Below are positions 1 to 7,889 of a stretch of DNA of 64,000 nt, piece after piece. A program made the translations under genes and the position numbers. Below the pieces are notes generated by a model. That model saw nothing but the letters and a program-made list of their open reading frames with translations, ran no database searches and was not told where the DNA came from. Each line of letters begins with the position of its first letter. Within the stretch, counting starts at the first letter, position 1. Source of the stretch: Nocardia sp. NRRL S-836 (lineage in GTDB: Bacteria; Actinomycetota; Actinomycetes; Mycobacteriales; Pseudonocardiaceae); assembly GCF_001279525.1 (NCBI RefSeq), contig NZ_LGDY01000002.1, forward strand, positions 144,090 through 208,089. The letters are read 5' to 3'.

Positions 1-504
1 GAAGTTGCGCCGGTTGACGTAGGTGCCGTTGAGCCAGCGCTGCACCGCGCGCACGTTCTCGCGGCCGCCGTCGATCCGCACGTACGGGTCCATGGTCAGC
101 AGGCCCTTGAAGACCTTCGGCGTCACGCCGTCGCCGGGGTAGGCGCCGTCGACGCCCATGTCCCGCTTGAGGTTCGTGACCGAGGCCGACATCTCGCTGT
201 TGAAGACGCCGTTCGGCTCGCCGGCCGAGTAGCCCTTGCAGTACAGGCCGTGCGCGATGATCTTGTTGATCGCGCCGTGCGTGTTGCTGCCGTTGATGTT
301 CGGGAAGTTCTGCTGCAACGCGCCGAGCGTGCCGGGACCGAACGTGTCCGAATAGGACCCGAGCCGCAGCTCGTGCTGCAGGACCCTGGTGAGCCCGTAC
401 ATCACGTCCCAGCTCGTCCGGCCGTTCTCCTCGACCTTCGGGATGCCGTCGACGTTGTAGGAGTTGATGAATCGCTGTGCGTCGACGACGCGCTGGTCCA
501 CCAC
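1..504 (-). CDS. Partial DUF1906 glycoside hydrolase-like protein
   Basis: This is the 5' part of a gene running off the left edge; 168 codons are visible. The frame opens after an in-frame TGA near 560, and I place the start at a GTG at 504 (a second GTG follows at 501). The product begins with a VVDQRVVDAQRFINSYN-type stretch and then shows two peptidoglycan-binding-like helical modules. The second has a KVFKGLLTMDPYVRIDGG block and ends in an AVQRWLNGTY motif. From memory, this order resembles actinobacterial proteins that carry a DUF1906 (Rv2525c-like, lysozyme-fold) domain further downstream. That domain would lie outside the window, so the catalytic part is not seen. No signal peptide is visible at the chosen start. 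A role in cell-wall binding or remodelling is inferred. Confidence 0.6.
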   Translation of the reverse strand, partial: MVDQRVVDAQRFINSYNVDGIPKVEENGRTSWDVMYGLTRVLQHELRLGSYSDTFGPGTLGALQQNFPNINGSNTHGAINKIIAHGLYCKGYSAGEPNGVFNSEMSASVTNLKRDMGVDGAYPGDGVTPKVFKGLLTMDPYVRIDGGRENVRAVQRWLNGTYVNRRNF

Positions 505-668
505 GTCAGGTCCGATCCGTGAGGAGGAGCCGGCTTCGGACGGGCGCGCACGATGTGTTCACTCTTCGTTCCCCCAGGATGTTTCGGGCGTGCGGAAGCA
601 GCCGGTGGGCGCGGCGGCACGGGGGCCGCCGGCGGTCGGCTCTGGTTCTCAGGCGGTCCGGTGACCGC

Positions 669-1127
669 TCAGTGCCACCCGGTGAGCAGCAGCTCGCCGT
701 TGACGAGCGCGCCCGCGCGGAAGCTGTAGGTCGGGTGGGTGTCCTTGGCCGCACTGGTGATGGTGGCCAGGCCCGCCCGGCTGTTGAACGGGCCGCACTG
801 CATCCAGCTGTAGCCGCCGTTGATCGACCAGTCCATCCACACCAGGTAGCTGTCGCCGCCGAAGCGGGTGCCGGGCGCCGAGCCGAGGAGCGCCCAGCCC
901 CTGTTCTGACCGTTGACCTGCCCGAACATCAGGTGCAGGTTGGTGACGGAGTTGCTGCGCTGGTCGACGGTCACGCCGACGAGGTTGTCCGGGATGTCGG
1001 CGAAGCCGTTGGCCCCGCCCGCGCACTGCTCCTTGGTCGCGAACGCGGCGGACGGTGCCGCGACCGTCACGGCCGCCGCCACCAGCACGGCCGCGAGACC
1101 CGCGGTGAGACGTCGCAAAGCATGCAT
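669..1127 (-). CDS. Small secreted protein, function unknown
   Basis: The 152-aa product starts at an ATG at 1127, with a GGGGG stretch about 8 nt upstream. An upstream extension of the frame is possible but would bury the signal peptide. Residues 1-30 form a typical Sec signal: MHALRR, then an Ala/Val-rich hydrophobic core, ending in an AFA-type cleavage site. The mature part is about 122 residues and contains two cysteines, one near its N terminus (KEQCAGG) and one in MQCGPFN, that could pair. It is rich in Gly, Asn and Trp. I recognise no family. The composition suggests a small compact extracellular beta-rich protein. It stands alone, with about 390 nt of non-coding DNA upstream. Confidence 0.6.
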   Translation of the reverse strand: MHALRRLTAGLAAVLVAAAVTVAAPSAAFATKEQCAGGANGFADIPDNLVGVTVDQRSNSVTNLHLMFGQVNGQNRGWALLGSAPGTRFGGDSYLVWMDWSINGGYSWMQCGPFNSRAGLATITSAAKDTHPTYSFRAGALVNGELLLTGWH

Positions 1128-1521
1128 TCCATTGCCCCCAGGCTGAGTTGCGAAGGTCCAGGTCGGCGTCGGCCGGCACGGGCCGGACGGCGCGCAGGGC
1201 GGTTCGGGCACGGTGAGGTGCGAGCGTCGACGCCCCGGGAGAAGACGTGCGGCCGGAAACCAGGGGTGGCCCGGCGTGACGTCAGGAGGGAGTGGTGGTC
1301 CGACGACGAGCGGAACGGCGGTCGTGGCCGCACAGGACACGCTTCAAGGCGCTCATCGGATCTTCCCCCCAGAAGACGTCCGACAGAAGTTCTCACTCCA
1401 TCGGACTATGAAGTTGCTCTTTCACGTTAGCCATCCGCTCACCCCGGCCACAATCATCCATCCGGCGCAAAGCGGGCCGGTACCGCGACCGCAGTGGCAC
1501 TGAGGGAGAATCTGCTCCGAG
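1128..1521. other. Non-coding stretch between divergent genes
   Basis: This 394-nt stretch separates the divergently transcribed secreted protein and the 143-aa protein, so it should hold both promoters. The part near 1400-1450 is less GC-rich than its surroundings. Open frames crossing it have no recognisable product. I see no clear tRNA, strong hairpin or repeat. Confidence 0.4.
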
Positions 1522-1953
1522 ATGAGCGAAGACGACCTCGTGCTGCTGATCACCGTGGTGGTCGAGGCAGCGGACGAGCACCAGGCGCTGGCCGCGTGCG
1601 CGGCGCTCACCGGCCGCGCCGGGGCGCGGGTGCTGGACGCCCGCGACTGCTCGGACGAGGAGCCGGGGTGCTGGGCGGTCGTCCTCACCGAGGCCAGCAC
1701 CGAGAAGACCACGCACAACGTGTCCGCGGCACTCGCACGGGCGGTGCGGACCTACGTGCGCGGGCTGGGCGAGGGGTTCCCGACGCCGCGGGTGGCGTGC
1801 GAGCCGCCGACGGCGTGGACGGTGCTCGACGAGCCCGAGATGATCAGCGCGCTCGTACCGGGGGCCGAGCGGGTTCTGGTGGAGGCGTGGACCGGGGATG
1901 ACCCTTTCGGGGCAGGCACTGCGCGTGACAAGTCGGCTGGAACACCGCCGTGA
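1522..1953 (+). CDS. Conserved-type hypothetical protein (143 aa)
   Basis: The ATG at 1522 follows a GAGGGAGAA stretch about 13-19 nt upstream, a rather long spacing. The 143-aa product is acidic and starts with a strand-like LVLLITVVVEAADEHQALAACAAL segment reminiscent of small alpha/beta (ferredoxin- or ACT-like) folds. It has cysteines in ACAALTG, ARDCSDEEPGCW and RVACEPP, and no membrane segment or signal peptide. The C-terminal third is low-complexity. I do not recognise the family. It lies upstream of the FtsK-like operon on the same strand, but 240 nt separate them and a promoter-like inverted repeat intervenes, so it is probably not part of that operon. Confidence 0.55.
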   Translation: MSEDDLVLLITVVVEAADEHQALAACAALTGRAGARVLDARDCSDEEPGCWAVVLTEASTEKTTHNVSAALARAVRTYVRGLGEGFPTPRVACEPPTAWTVLDEPEMISALVPGAERVLVEAWTGDDPFGAGTARDKSAGTPP

Positions 1954-2147
1954 TTCACCCGGCCGGTCGGCACGCGGGTGCAACTGGCTGTAGGGGCCGG
2001 TGTGAGTGTCGCTACACGTATGGACGAGGGGCCGGTAGCGCGCCTAACTGATCATTAAATCAAGGCCCGTTCGAGTGGATTCAGGCATCCACCCGGTTAG
2101 CCGATCTTCGGTACCAACTGTGAAAATCTGGGCACAATCTCTACTGG

Positions 2148-2167
2148 GGGTGGTCGTATGACCACCC
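2148..2167 (+). promoter_or_regulatory. 8-bp perfect inverted repeat before FtsK-like operon
   Basis: GGGTGGTC (2148-2155) and GACCACCC (2160-2167) are exact inverted repeats separated by GTAT. They lie 26 nt upstream of the first gene of the ATPase operon. This could be an operator for the operon or a leader hairpin. An ATG inside it at 2158 is in frame with the first gene but is a less likely start than 2194. Confidence 0.45.
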
Positions 2168-2193
2168 TGTTCCGGGAGGGTTCGGGAGTCGAC

Positions 2194-2454
2194 ATGGCCA
2201 GCATCGAAGAGGTCCGTGCCGCAATTGCCCAGGCGATCGACAAGGCGAGCCAAAGCCAGTCGGCCCTCCAACAGGCGGCTGAGCTCGCCGAGGACGCGCA
2301 GCAGCTGCTGACATCGGTCACGCAGGGCTCCGTGCAGGCGGACGTCGAGACGACGAACGCGCAGTTCCAGCAGGTCGTCTCGGGTGTGAGCGAGCTGCAG
2401 AACTACCTCGGCGCCGGCATCTCCGGGGCCGAGGGCATCAACAGCAGGCTTTGA
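2194..2454 (+). CDS. Small helical protein A of FtsK-like operon
   Basis: The 86-aa product begins MASIEEVRAAIAQAIDKAS. I chose the ATG at 2194 because GGGAGGGTTCGGGAG precedes it and because the next gene starts with the same MASIxEVRAA motif; an in-frame ATG at 2158 would add 12 residues. The sequence is almost entirely predicted helix, rich in Gln, Ala, Glu and Ser, and reads as a helical hairpin with a turn around TQGSV. It has no cysteine, tryptophan, signal peptide or membrane segment. Its size and helical nature recall WXG100 proteins, but the W-x-G turn motif is absent. It is the first gene of a five-gene overlapping operon and is probably a partner of the ATPase encoded two genes downstream (inference). 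Confidence 0.75.
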   Translation: MASIEEVRAAIAQAIDKASQSQSALQQAAELAEDAQQLLTSVTQGSVQADVETTNAQFQQVVSGVSELQNYLGAGISGAEGINSRL

Positions 2455-2705
2455 TGGCATCCATCGCCGAGGTTCGTGCCGCTCTCGAGCAGGCGAGCGA
2501 GATCCTGCGCGAGTCGTACCGCAGTGTGCGCAGCGCGCAGGACGGCCTCGACGAGGCGATCAGCATCCTCGCCGAGTCGAGCGAGAACCACCACGAGTCG
2601 TTGCTCCCACCGGAGTTCGTGCGCGCAAGGGAAAGATTTCCCGAGCAGCTGGAGCTGATGGTGGGAACCCTAGAGCGCATCCAACGACTCACCGTGGAGC
2701 TGTGA
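2454..2705 (+). CDS. Small helical protein B of FtsK-like operon
   Basis: The 83-aa product begins MASIAEVRAALEQASEIL and is a clear paralogue of the preceding protein over its first ten to fifteen residues. It is predicted to form two long helices joined by a polar turn (ESSENHHESLLPPEF). There is no W-x-G, signal peptide or membrane segment. The ATG at 2454 shares one base with the previous stop (TGATG), and its own stop overlaps the next start the same way, so translation of the three genes is probably coupled. The strongly divergent C-terminal half (RARERFPEQLELMVGTLERIQRL) suggests the two paralogues form a heterodimer or bind different faces of a partner. The function is unknown to me. 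Confidence 0.75.
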   Translation: MASIAEVRAALEQASEILRESYRSVRSAQDGLDEAISILAESSENHHESLLPPEFVRARERFPEQLELMVGTLERIQRLTVEL

Positions 2706-5524
2706 TGAGCAGGCGCGACGACCGGCGACGCAGGATCGAGGAGGCCTTCGGGGAGTTCCAGCGCGCCGTGGCGGCCGCGCTGGGCTCCGTGGCGCGCGAG
2801 CACCGCGCGCTGGCCGCCGAGCACGCGAAGGACATCGTCGAGTTCACGGTGCGCGGCATGGGGATCGACCGCGCGCTCACGGACGGCGCGCTCGCGCGGG
2901 TGACGCCGTTCCTGACCGTGGACGAGAAGCGGACGGCGCAGCCGCGCCAGGCACCGCTGTCCATGCCGGAGTTCGCCGACCGGCTCGCGCAGATCAGGCA
3001 CGACTGGCTCCAGTCCTACCACGAGTGGTCCGCGACCGGGCCCGACCAGCTCACCGCGCTGGTCAACACGGTCGCCGCCGGTCCGGCGTCGTGGCCGCAC
3101 GAGTCGTGGCTGGGCGCACCGGGCACGCACGACGGCAGCGAGGGCGTGCCGGAGCTGTGGCGGATCGGCACCGGCGTGGTCACCTCCGCGCCGGAGGCCC
3201 AGCCGTTCCCGGTCGCCGTGCCGCTGCTGGACCAGGCACACCTGCACGTCGCGTCCACTCCGGACAGTCGCCAGCTCGCGGACACGCTGGTGGAGAACCT
3301 GCTGCTGCGCGTGCTGTCGCACTTCCAGCCGGGGCTGGTGCACGTGCACGTGTGGGACGTCGGGCAGCTGACCGGGTCGTTGCCCGGCCTGTACCCGCTG
3401 ACCCGCGCGGGTCTGCTGACGGTGCACGACCCGGCGCGGCTGCACGAGCTGCTCGACGAGCTGTCCGAGCACATCCGCCAGGTGCACACCAAGGTGCTGG
3501 TCGACGGGCACCTGACCGTGCGCTCGGTCAGCGGCGAGGGCAGGCGCACCGAGCCGTGGCGGATCGCCGTGCTGTTCGGCAACCGCAAGGCGTTGAAGGA
3601 AGAACACCAGCAGCAGCTGCAACGCGTGGCGCGCAACGGGCTGGCGTGCGGCGTGCAGCTGTTCATCGTGGACATCCCGATCACGGTCAACTCGCCGGTG
3701 GAGACGGTGTCGTTGCGCGGCGACGGCACCGCGACCTGCACGATGACCGGCAAGCACGTGCGGGTGACGCTCGATCCCGCGCTGCCGCGGACGCTGGTGC
3801 CGCGCGCGTGTGCCGCCATCGCGGAGAAGCGCGAGGAGCGGCGGGCGCGGATGAGCACGTTCGGCGACCTGCTGCCGGAACGCCCGTGGACGGAGAACTC
3901 GGCGGCGGGGGTCATCGCGCCCGTGGGGTTCGACGACGGCCAGCCGGTGTGCGTGCAGCTCGGTGACACCTCGCCGCACGCGTTGATCGGCGGGCCGTCC
4001 GGTTCGGGCAAGACGAACTTCCTCTACGCGATGCTCGGGTCGCTGTGCGCGCGCTACTCGCCCGACGAGCTGGAGCTGTACCTGCTGGACTTCAAGGAGG
4101 GCGTGTCGTTCGCGCAGTTCGCGCCGGGCCGCAAGGACCCGTCGTGGCTGCCGCACGCGCGGCTGGTCGGCGTGAACGTCAACACCGACCGCGAGTTCGG
4201 CGTGGCGCTGCTGAGGTTCCTGTCCGACGAGATGCGCAGGCGGGCCGACGCGGCCAAGCAGCACGAGGTCACCAAGCTGGAGCACCTGCGCGCGGAGGAC
4301 CCCGGTGGCCGCTGGCCGCGGATCGTCGCGGTGATCGACGAGTTCCAGTACCTGTTCGGCGAGCGCGACCAGGTGACCGCCGCGGCGACGCAGCTGCTGG
4401 AGGACGTGGCGCGGCGCGGCCGTTCGCAGGGCATCCACCTGGTGCTGTCCTCGCAGGACGTCTCCGGCATCGAGGGTTTCTGGGGCAAGTCGGCGATCTT
4501 CGAGCAGTTCACCGTCCGCATCGCACTGCCCAAGGCCCGCCGGGTGCTCGCCGAGCCGCAGAACGACGCCGCGGTGGAGCTGCCGCGCTGGCACGCGGTC
4601 ATCAACCACGAGTCGGGCGTGAAGCCCGGCAACGAGATCTGCCGCGTCCCGGACTCGACGTCCAAGGGCACCATGGACTTCCTGCAGAACGAGCTGTGGC
4701 GGCGCGAGCCCGGCAGGGCGCCCGGCCTGTTCGACGGCAGCAAGATCCCGCTGCTCGACGCCATGCCCGACTTCCTCGACCTGCGGCCGGGCGAAGCCTC
4801 GCCCACCGTGCTCCTCGGCCAGGTCATCGACGTCGCGGGCAGCGCGGCGCGGGTGCGCTTCGCCCGCACGCCGGGACGCAACATCGCGGTGATCGGGTCG
4901 CTGGTGCAGGACGCGGCGGCGGTGCTCGGCGGAGCGGCCGCGTCGCTGGGCCGGCAGAACCACCAGCACGAGGCCGTGTTCACGCTGGCCTGCCTGGTGG
5001 AGGAGGCCATGCCCTCGGCGTTGCACCTGATGAAACGCCTCAGCGCCGACGGGCACGACGCGTCGGTGATCGGCATGAACGAGATCCGCGACGTGCTGGA
5101 CCGCACCGCGGCCGGCCTCCAGTCGATCAACACGGGCCAGACCGAGGTTCCGCTCAAGCCGCACTACCTGGTGCTGTACGGCGTCGACGCGGCGCACACG
5201 TTGCTGGAGCAGAAGGACCCGGCGACGCGGGCGTCCGGTTTGGACAGTCTGCGGACCGTGCTCAAGCACGGCCCGGAGAACCGCACGCACGTGCTGGGCT
5301 GGTGGCGCGGCGTGCAGAGGTTGAAGGCGAGTCTTCCGCCCGGTGTCTACGACGACATCGGCGCCTGGGTGGCGTTCGACGTCCAGGGCAAGGAGCTGCT
5401 GTCGCTCGGACCCGAGCAGGTGATGGCGTGGTCGCCACGACCACGGCGTGGCCTGTTCTTCGACCGGTTCGAGCACTCACGACCGCAGGTGATCATCCCG
5501 TTCGACACAGGTGAGGTGTCATGA
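2705..5524 (+). CDS. FtsK/SpoIIIE (EccC-like) ATPase, soluble, three RecA-like domains
   Basis: The 939-aa product starts with a basic, helical N-terminal region (SRRDDRRRRIEEAF) and has no transmembrane helices. A first RecA-like unit (about residues 160-330) lacks a Walker A motif. The second unit carries a canonical Walker A, GGPSGSGKTNF (about 428-438), a Walker B ending VAVIDEFQYLFG (about 540-551) and a following ARRGRSQGIHLVLSSQ segment, all typical of FtsK/HerA-class pumps. A third unit (about 690-930) keeps the fold pattern (RNIAVIGSLVQD) but again lacks a P-loop. Three tandem ATPase units with one active site recall EccC/EssC of type VII secretion, but EccC is membrane-anchored. The start overlaps the upstream stop by 1 nt. 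Its likely role is moving DNA or protein in concert with the small helical proteins (inference). Confidence 0.85.
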   Translation: MSRRDDRRRRIEEAFGEFQRAVAAALGSVAREHRALAAEHAKDIVEFTVRGMGIDRALTDGALARVTPFLTVDEKRTAQPRQAPLSMPEFADRLAQIRHDWLQSYHEWSATGPDQLTALVNTVAAGPASWPHESWLGAPGTHDGSEGVPELWRIGTGVVTSAPEAQPFPVAVPLLDQAHLHVASTPDSRQLADTLVENLLLRVLSHFQPGLVHVHVWDVGQLTGSLPGLYPLTRAGLLTVHDPARLHELLDELSEHIRQVHTKVLVDGHLTVRSVSGEGRRTEPWRIAVLFGNRKALKEEHQQQLQRVARNGLACGVQLFIVDIPITVNSPVETVSLRGDGTATCTMTGKHVRVTLDPALPRTLVPRACAAIAEKREERRARMSTFGDLLPERPWTENSAAGVIAPVGFDDGQPVCVQLGDTSPHALIGGPSGSGKTNFLYAMLGSLCARYSPDELELYLLDFKEGVSFAQFAPGRKDPSWLPHARLVGVNVNTDREFGVALLRFLSDEMRRRADAAKQHEVTKLEHLRAEDPGGRWPRIVAVIDEFQYLFGERDQVTAAATQLLEDVARRGRSQGIHLVLSSQDVSGIEGFWGKSAIFEQFTVRIALPKARRVLAEPQNDAAVELPRWHAVINHESGVKPGNEICRVPDSTSKGTMDFLQNELWRREPGRAPGLFDGSKIPLLDAMPDFLDLRPGEASPTVLLGQVIDVAGSAARVRFARTPGRNIAVIGSLVQDAAAVLGGAAASLGRQNHQHEAVFTLACLVEEAMPSALHLMKRLSADGHDASVIGMNEIRDVLDRTAAGLQSINTGQTEVPLKPHYLVLYGVDAAHTLLEQKDPATRASGLDSLRTVLKHGPENRTHVLGWWRGVQRLKASLPPGVYDDIGAWVAFDVQGKELLSLGPEQVMAWSPRPRRGLFFDRFEHSRPQVIIPFDTGEVS

Positions 5525-5964
5525 ACCCGATGACTACGGCCATGTTCGAGTCGGTTCCGGCTCAGCGCCAGAGCGAGGAGGTGATCGACGTGCCGGCGCT
5601 TTCCGCGGTGGAGCGCTACAAGGAGATCATCGCCATCGCCACCGAAGCGGCGACACGGCAGCGCAAGCTCGACGAGGTGCGCTGCGCCGAGCTGGCCGAG
5701 CGGATCGCGGCGACGCAGTGGGAGATCTCGGAGGTGCGTGACCGCGAGCGGGTGGTGCGGATGGGTGCCGCGCTGCACTGGGAGCAGGCCGTCGAGCAGC
5801 TGTGGGACGAGCGCTGGTTGCAGATGACCACGCCGCCACTGCCGGACGAGTCGGTGCCGCCGCGGCCGCAGAGCGAGTACAACGCGGCGATGGACTCCGC
5901 CTACCAGGCGCTGGAGAACTCGCTGGCCAAGCGCACCCTGTTGCGCCGCAAGCAGAAGGACTGA
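5521..5964 (+). CDS. Coiled-coil protein of FtsK-like operon
   Basis: The ATG at 5521 overlaps the ATPase stop by 4 nt (ATGA), and GGTGAGG lies just upstream. The 147-aa product has a disordered N terminus, then long charged helices (SAVERYKEIIAIATEAATRQRKLDEVRCAELAERIAAT is typical of the composition, residues about 27-65) that probably form a coiled coil. A tryptophan-rich segment follows (HWEQAVEQLWDERWLQM). The C terminus is basic (KRTLLRRKQKD). There is no enzyme motif. It ends directly against the GTG of the acetyltransferase gene. The tight coupling argues for a structural or adaptor role in one complex with the ATPase. I do not recognise the family. Confidence 0.7.
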   Translation: MNPMTTAMFESVPAQRQSEEVIDVPALSAVERYKEIIAIATEAATRQRKLDEVRCAELAERIAATQWEISEVRDRERVVRMGAALHWEQAVEQLWDERWLQMTTPPLPDESVPPRPQSEYNAAMDSAYQALENSLAKRTLLRRKQKD

Positions 5965-6678
5965 GTGCGCCGCCTGCGCACCACCGCCGACGTGCTCGAC
6001 GCCTGCGCGGACCCGCTGGTCCGGTGGGCGGCGCAGGCGTTGTCGTGCGGTGGTGCGGCCTGGGAGCACCGCGGGGCGGTCGGGGTGCACGCCCCGGCGT
6101 TGACGCGCCGGCGGCGGCTGGTGCTGTCCGGACCGGCCGAGGGGGTGGCGTCACTGCTGGCCGCCCACGGCCGGGGCGTGGGGTTGCGGCCCCTGATGGA
6201 ACGGCCGGTGGCCCTGCGGGTGCGGGAGCTGATGCCGGACCCGTGGGTGGAGGACCAGCCGTTCGGGTGGATGGACCGGTCGGGAACGCTGCCGCGACCG
6301 GATGGGGTGTCCTGGCTGCCGACGGCGGACGGCGTTGAACCGTTGCTGCACAAGGCCTTGCCGTCGTCGTGGGCGTGGCCGGGCGAACCCGGCGTGCGGC
6401 GGTGGGCCGGCGTGTTCGAGGACGACACGCTCGTGGCCACGGCAGCGGAGGCGTGGTCCTCCGTGGACGTCGGTTTCATGATGGGCGTGGCCGTGCACCC
6501 TTCGTACGCGCGGTGTGGGTTAGGACTGCGCGTGTGCCAGTTCGTGGCGTCCTCGCTGCTCGACCTGTACGGCACCTGCGCGCTCCTGGTCGAGAACCTC
6601 AACGTGCCGGCGATCGCCCTGTACCGCAAGCTGGGCTTCGCGTACCGCGACGTGACGACCCTGCTGCCTGCGAGCTAG
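5965..6678 (+). CDS. GNAT-family acetyltransferase of FtsK-like operon
   Basis: The 237-aa product starts at a GTG immediately after the preceding stop. The N-terminal 120 residues are less typical, rich in Arg and Leu, and may be a degenerate GNAT half or a substrate-recognition region. The C-terminal part is a recognisable GNAT core: a strand DVGFMMGVAVHPSYARCGLGLRV-type segment (about residues 171-193) containing an acetyl-CoA pyrophosphate loop R-x-G-L-G, followed by the NVPAIALYRKLGF signature near the end. It is the last gene of the operon. In this context it may acetylate a component or a transported substrate; that is inference. No terminator is obvious before the next gene. Confidence 0.75.
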   Translation: MRRLRTTADVLDACADPLVRWAAQALSCGGAAWEHRGAVGVHAPALTRRRRLVLSGPAEGVASLLAAHGRGVGLRPLMERPVALRVRELMPDPWVEDQPFGWMDRSGTLPRPDGVSWLPTADGVEPLLHKALPSSWAWPGEPGVRRWAGVFEDDTLVATAAEAWSSVDVGFMMGVAVHPSYARCGLGLRVCQFVASSLLDLYGTCALLVENLNVPAIALYRKLGFAYRDVTTLLPAS

Positions 6679-6767
6679 CTCACAAAGCGGAATCTCTATC
6701 CGTTTACGGGTCGTTGTGCCGGGTACCGACCTGGTTCCCCGCAATCCTGGATGGAGATGGTTCGACC

Positions 6768-7775
6768 ATGACCAGCACCGCACTCGAGGTCCGGCTCGCG
6801 TCCCGCCCGAAGGGCTGGCCGACCGAGGACACCTTCGAGATCGCCGAGGTGGAGGTGCCGGCCCCCGGTGAAGGCCAGGTCCTGGTCCGCAACCTGATCA
6901 TGAGCGTCGACCCGTACATGCGCGGCCGGATGAACGACGTGAAGTCGTACGTGCCCCCGTTCGAGGTCGGCGCACCCCTCGAAGGCGGCGCCGTGGGCGA
7001 GGTCGTGGCCTCGAACGCCGACGGCTACGCGGTCGGCGACCACGTGCTGCACGGCCTCGGCTGGCGCGAGTACACCGTCGTGTCCGGCGCCCACGCCGTG
7101 AAGGTCGACCCGTCCGCCGCACCGCTCTCGGCCTACCTGGGCGTGCTCGGCATGCCCGGCCTGACCGCCTACGCGGGCCTGCTGGCCACCGCCGAGTTCA
7201 AGGAGGGCGACGCCGTCTTCGTGTCCGGCGCGGCGGGTGCCGTGGGCCAGATCGTGGGCCAGATCGCCCGCCTGAAGGGCGCGTCGCGGGTCATCGGCTC
7301 GGCCGGCTCCGCCGAGAAGGTCAGGTACCTGGTCGAGGAGCTCGGCTTCGACGCCGCGTTCAACTACAAGGACGGCCCCGTCGCCGAGCAGCTCGCCGCC
7401 GCCGCGCCCGACGGCATCGACGTCTACTTCGACAACGTCGGCGGCGAGCACCTCGAAGCCGCCATCGCCTCGTTCAACGTGCACGGCCGTGCCGCGATCT
7501 GCGGCGCCATCGCCCAGTACAACGAGACCGAACCGCCCGCCGCCCCGCGCAACCTCGCTCAGCTGATCGGCAAGCGCCTCACGCTGCGCGGCCTGCTCGT
7601 GCGCGACCACCAGGACCTGCGGCCGCAGTTCCTGGCCGAGGTCGGCGCGTGGATCGCCTCGGGCGAGCTCAAGTACACCGAGACCTTCGTCGAGGGTGGC
7701 GTCCGGCAGGCGCCCGCCGCGTTCCTGGGCATGCTGCGCGGCGACAACACCGGCAAGATGCTCGTGAAGTTCTGA
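6768..7775 (+). CDS. NADP-dependent MDR-family oxidoreductase
   Basis: The 335-aa product belongs to the zinc-independent medium-chain dehydrogenase/reductase group that includes leukotriene B4 12-hydroxydehydrogenase, curcumin reductase and YfmJ-type enzymes. The features are an NLIMSVDPYMRGRM segment (about residues 44-57), a nucleotide-binding stretch VSGAAGAVGQIVGQIARLKG (about 152-171) and IDVYFDNVGGEHL (about 221-233), which is characteristic of the family. The expected reaction is NADPH-dependent reduction of the double bond of an alpha,beta-unsaturated carbonyl compound in the cytosol. The ATG at 6768 is supported by GGAG about 11 nt upstream; an open frame extending further 5' overlaps the previous gene and lacks homology. 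A strong terminator follows at 7789, so the gene is probably monocistronic. Confidence 0.88.
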   Translation: MTSTALEVRLASRPKGWPTEDTFEIAEVEVPAPGEGQVLVRNLIMSVDPYMRGRMNDVKSYVPPFEVGAPLEGGAVGEVVASNADGYAVGDHVLHGLGWREYTVVSGAHAVKVDPSAAPLSAYLGVLGMPGLTAYAGLLATAEFKEGDAVFVSGAAGAVGQIVGQIARLKGASRVIGSAGSAEKVRYLVEELGFDAAFNYKDGPVAEQLAAAAPDGIDVYFDNVGGEHLEAAIASFNVHGRAAICGAIAQYNETEPPAAPRNLAQLIGKRLTLRGLLVRDHQDLRPQFLAEVGAWIASGELKYTETFVEGGVRQAPAAFLGMLRGDNTGKMLVKF

Positions 7776-7788
7776 CCAGCACGCTGAC

Positions 7789-7826
7789 GCAGGGGTCCCC
7801 CTCCGGGGGTCCCCTGCTTTTATTCT
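7789..7826 (+). terminator. Rho-independent terminator after oxidoreductase
   Basis: Arms at 7789-7801 and 7805-7817 form a 13-bp stem with one T-T mismatch and a 3-nt loop (TCC). The stem is followed by CTTTTATTCTT on the plus strand. It lies 14 nt after the oxidoreductase stop, between convergent genes. Confidence 0.85.
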
Positions 7827-7889
7827 TCCAGGTGGCACCGACAATTTTCGCGCGTCAGGGCAGCTCACCGGAGGGGGACGCCGGTCAGG

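Noticed and set aside
2438..5476. Open frame of about 1,000 codons antisense to the FtsK-like ATPase
   Set aside because: A shadow frame of high-GC codon bias: Arg/His/Val-rich, with no domains, while the opposite strand encodes clear Walker motifs.
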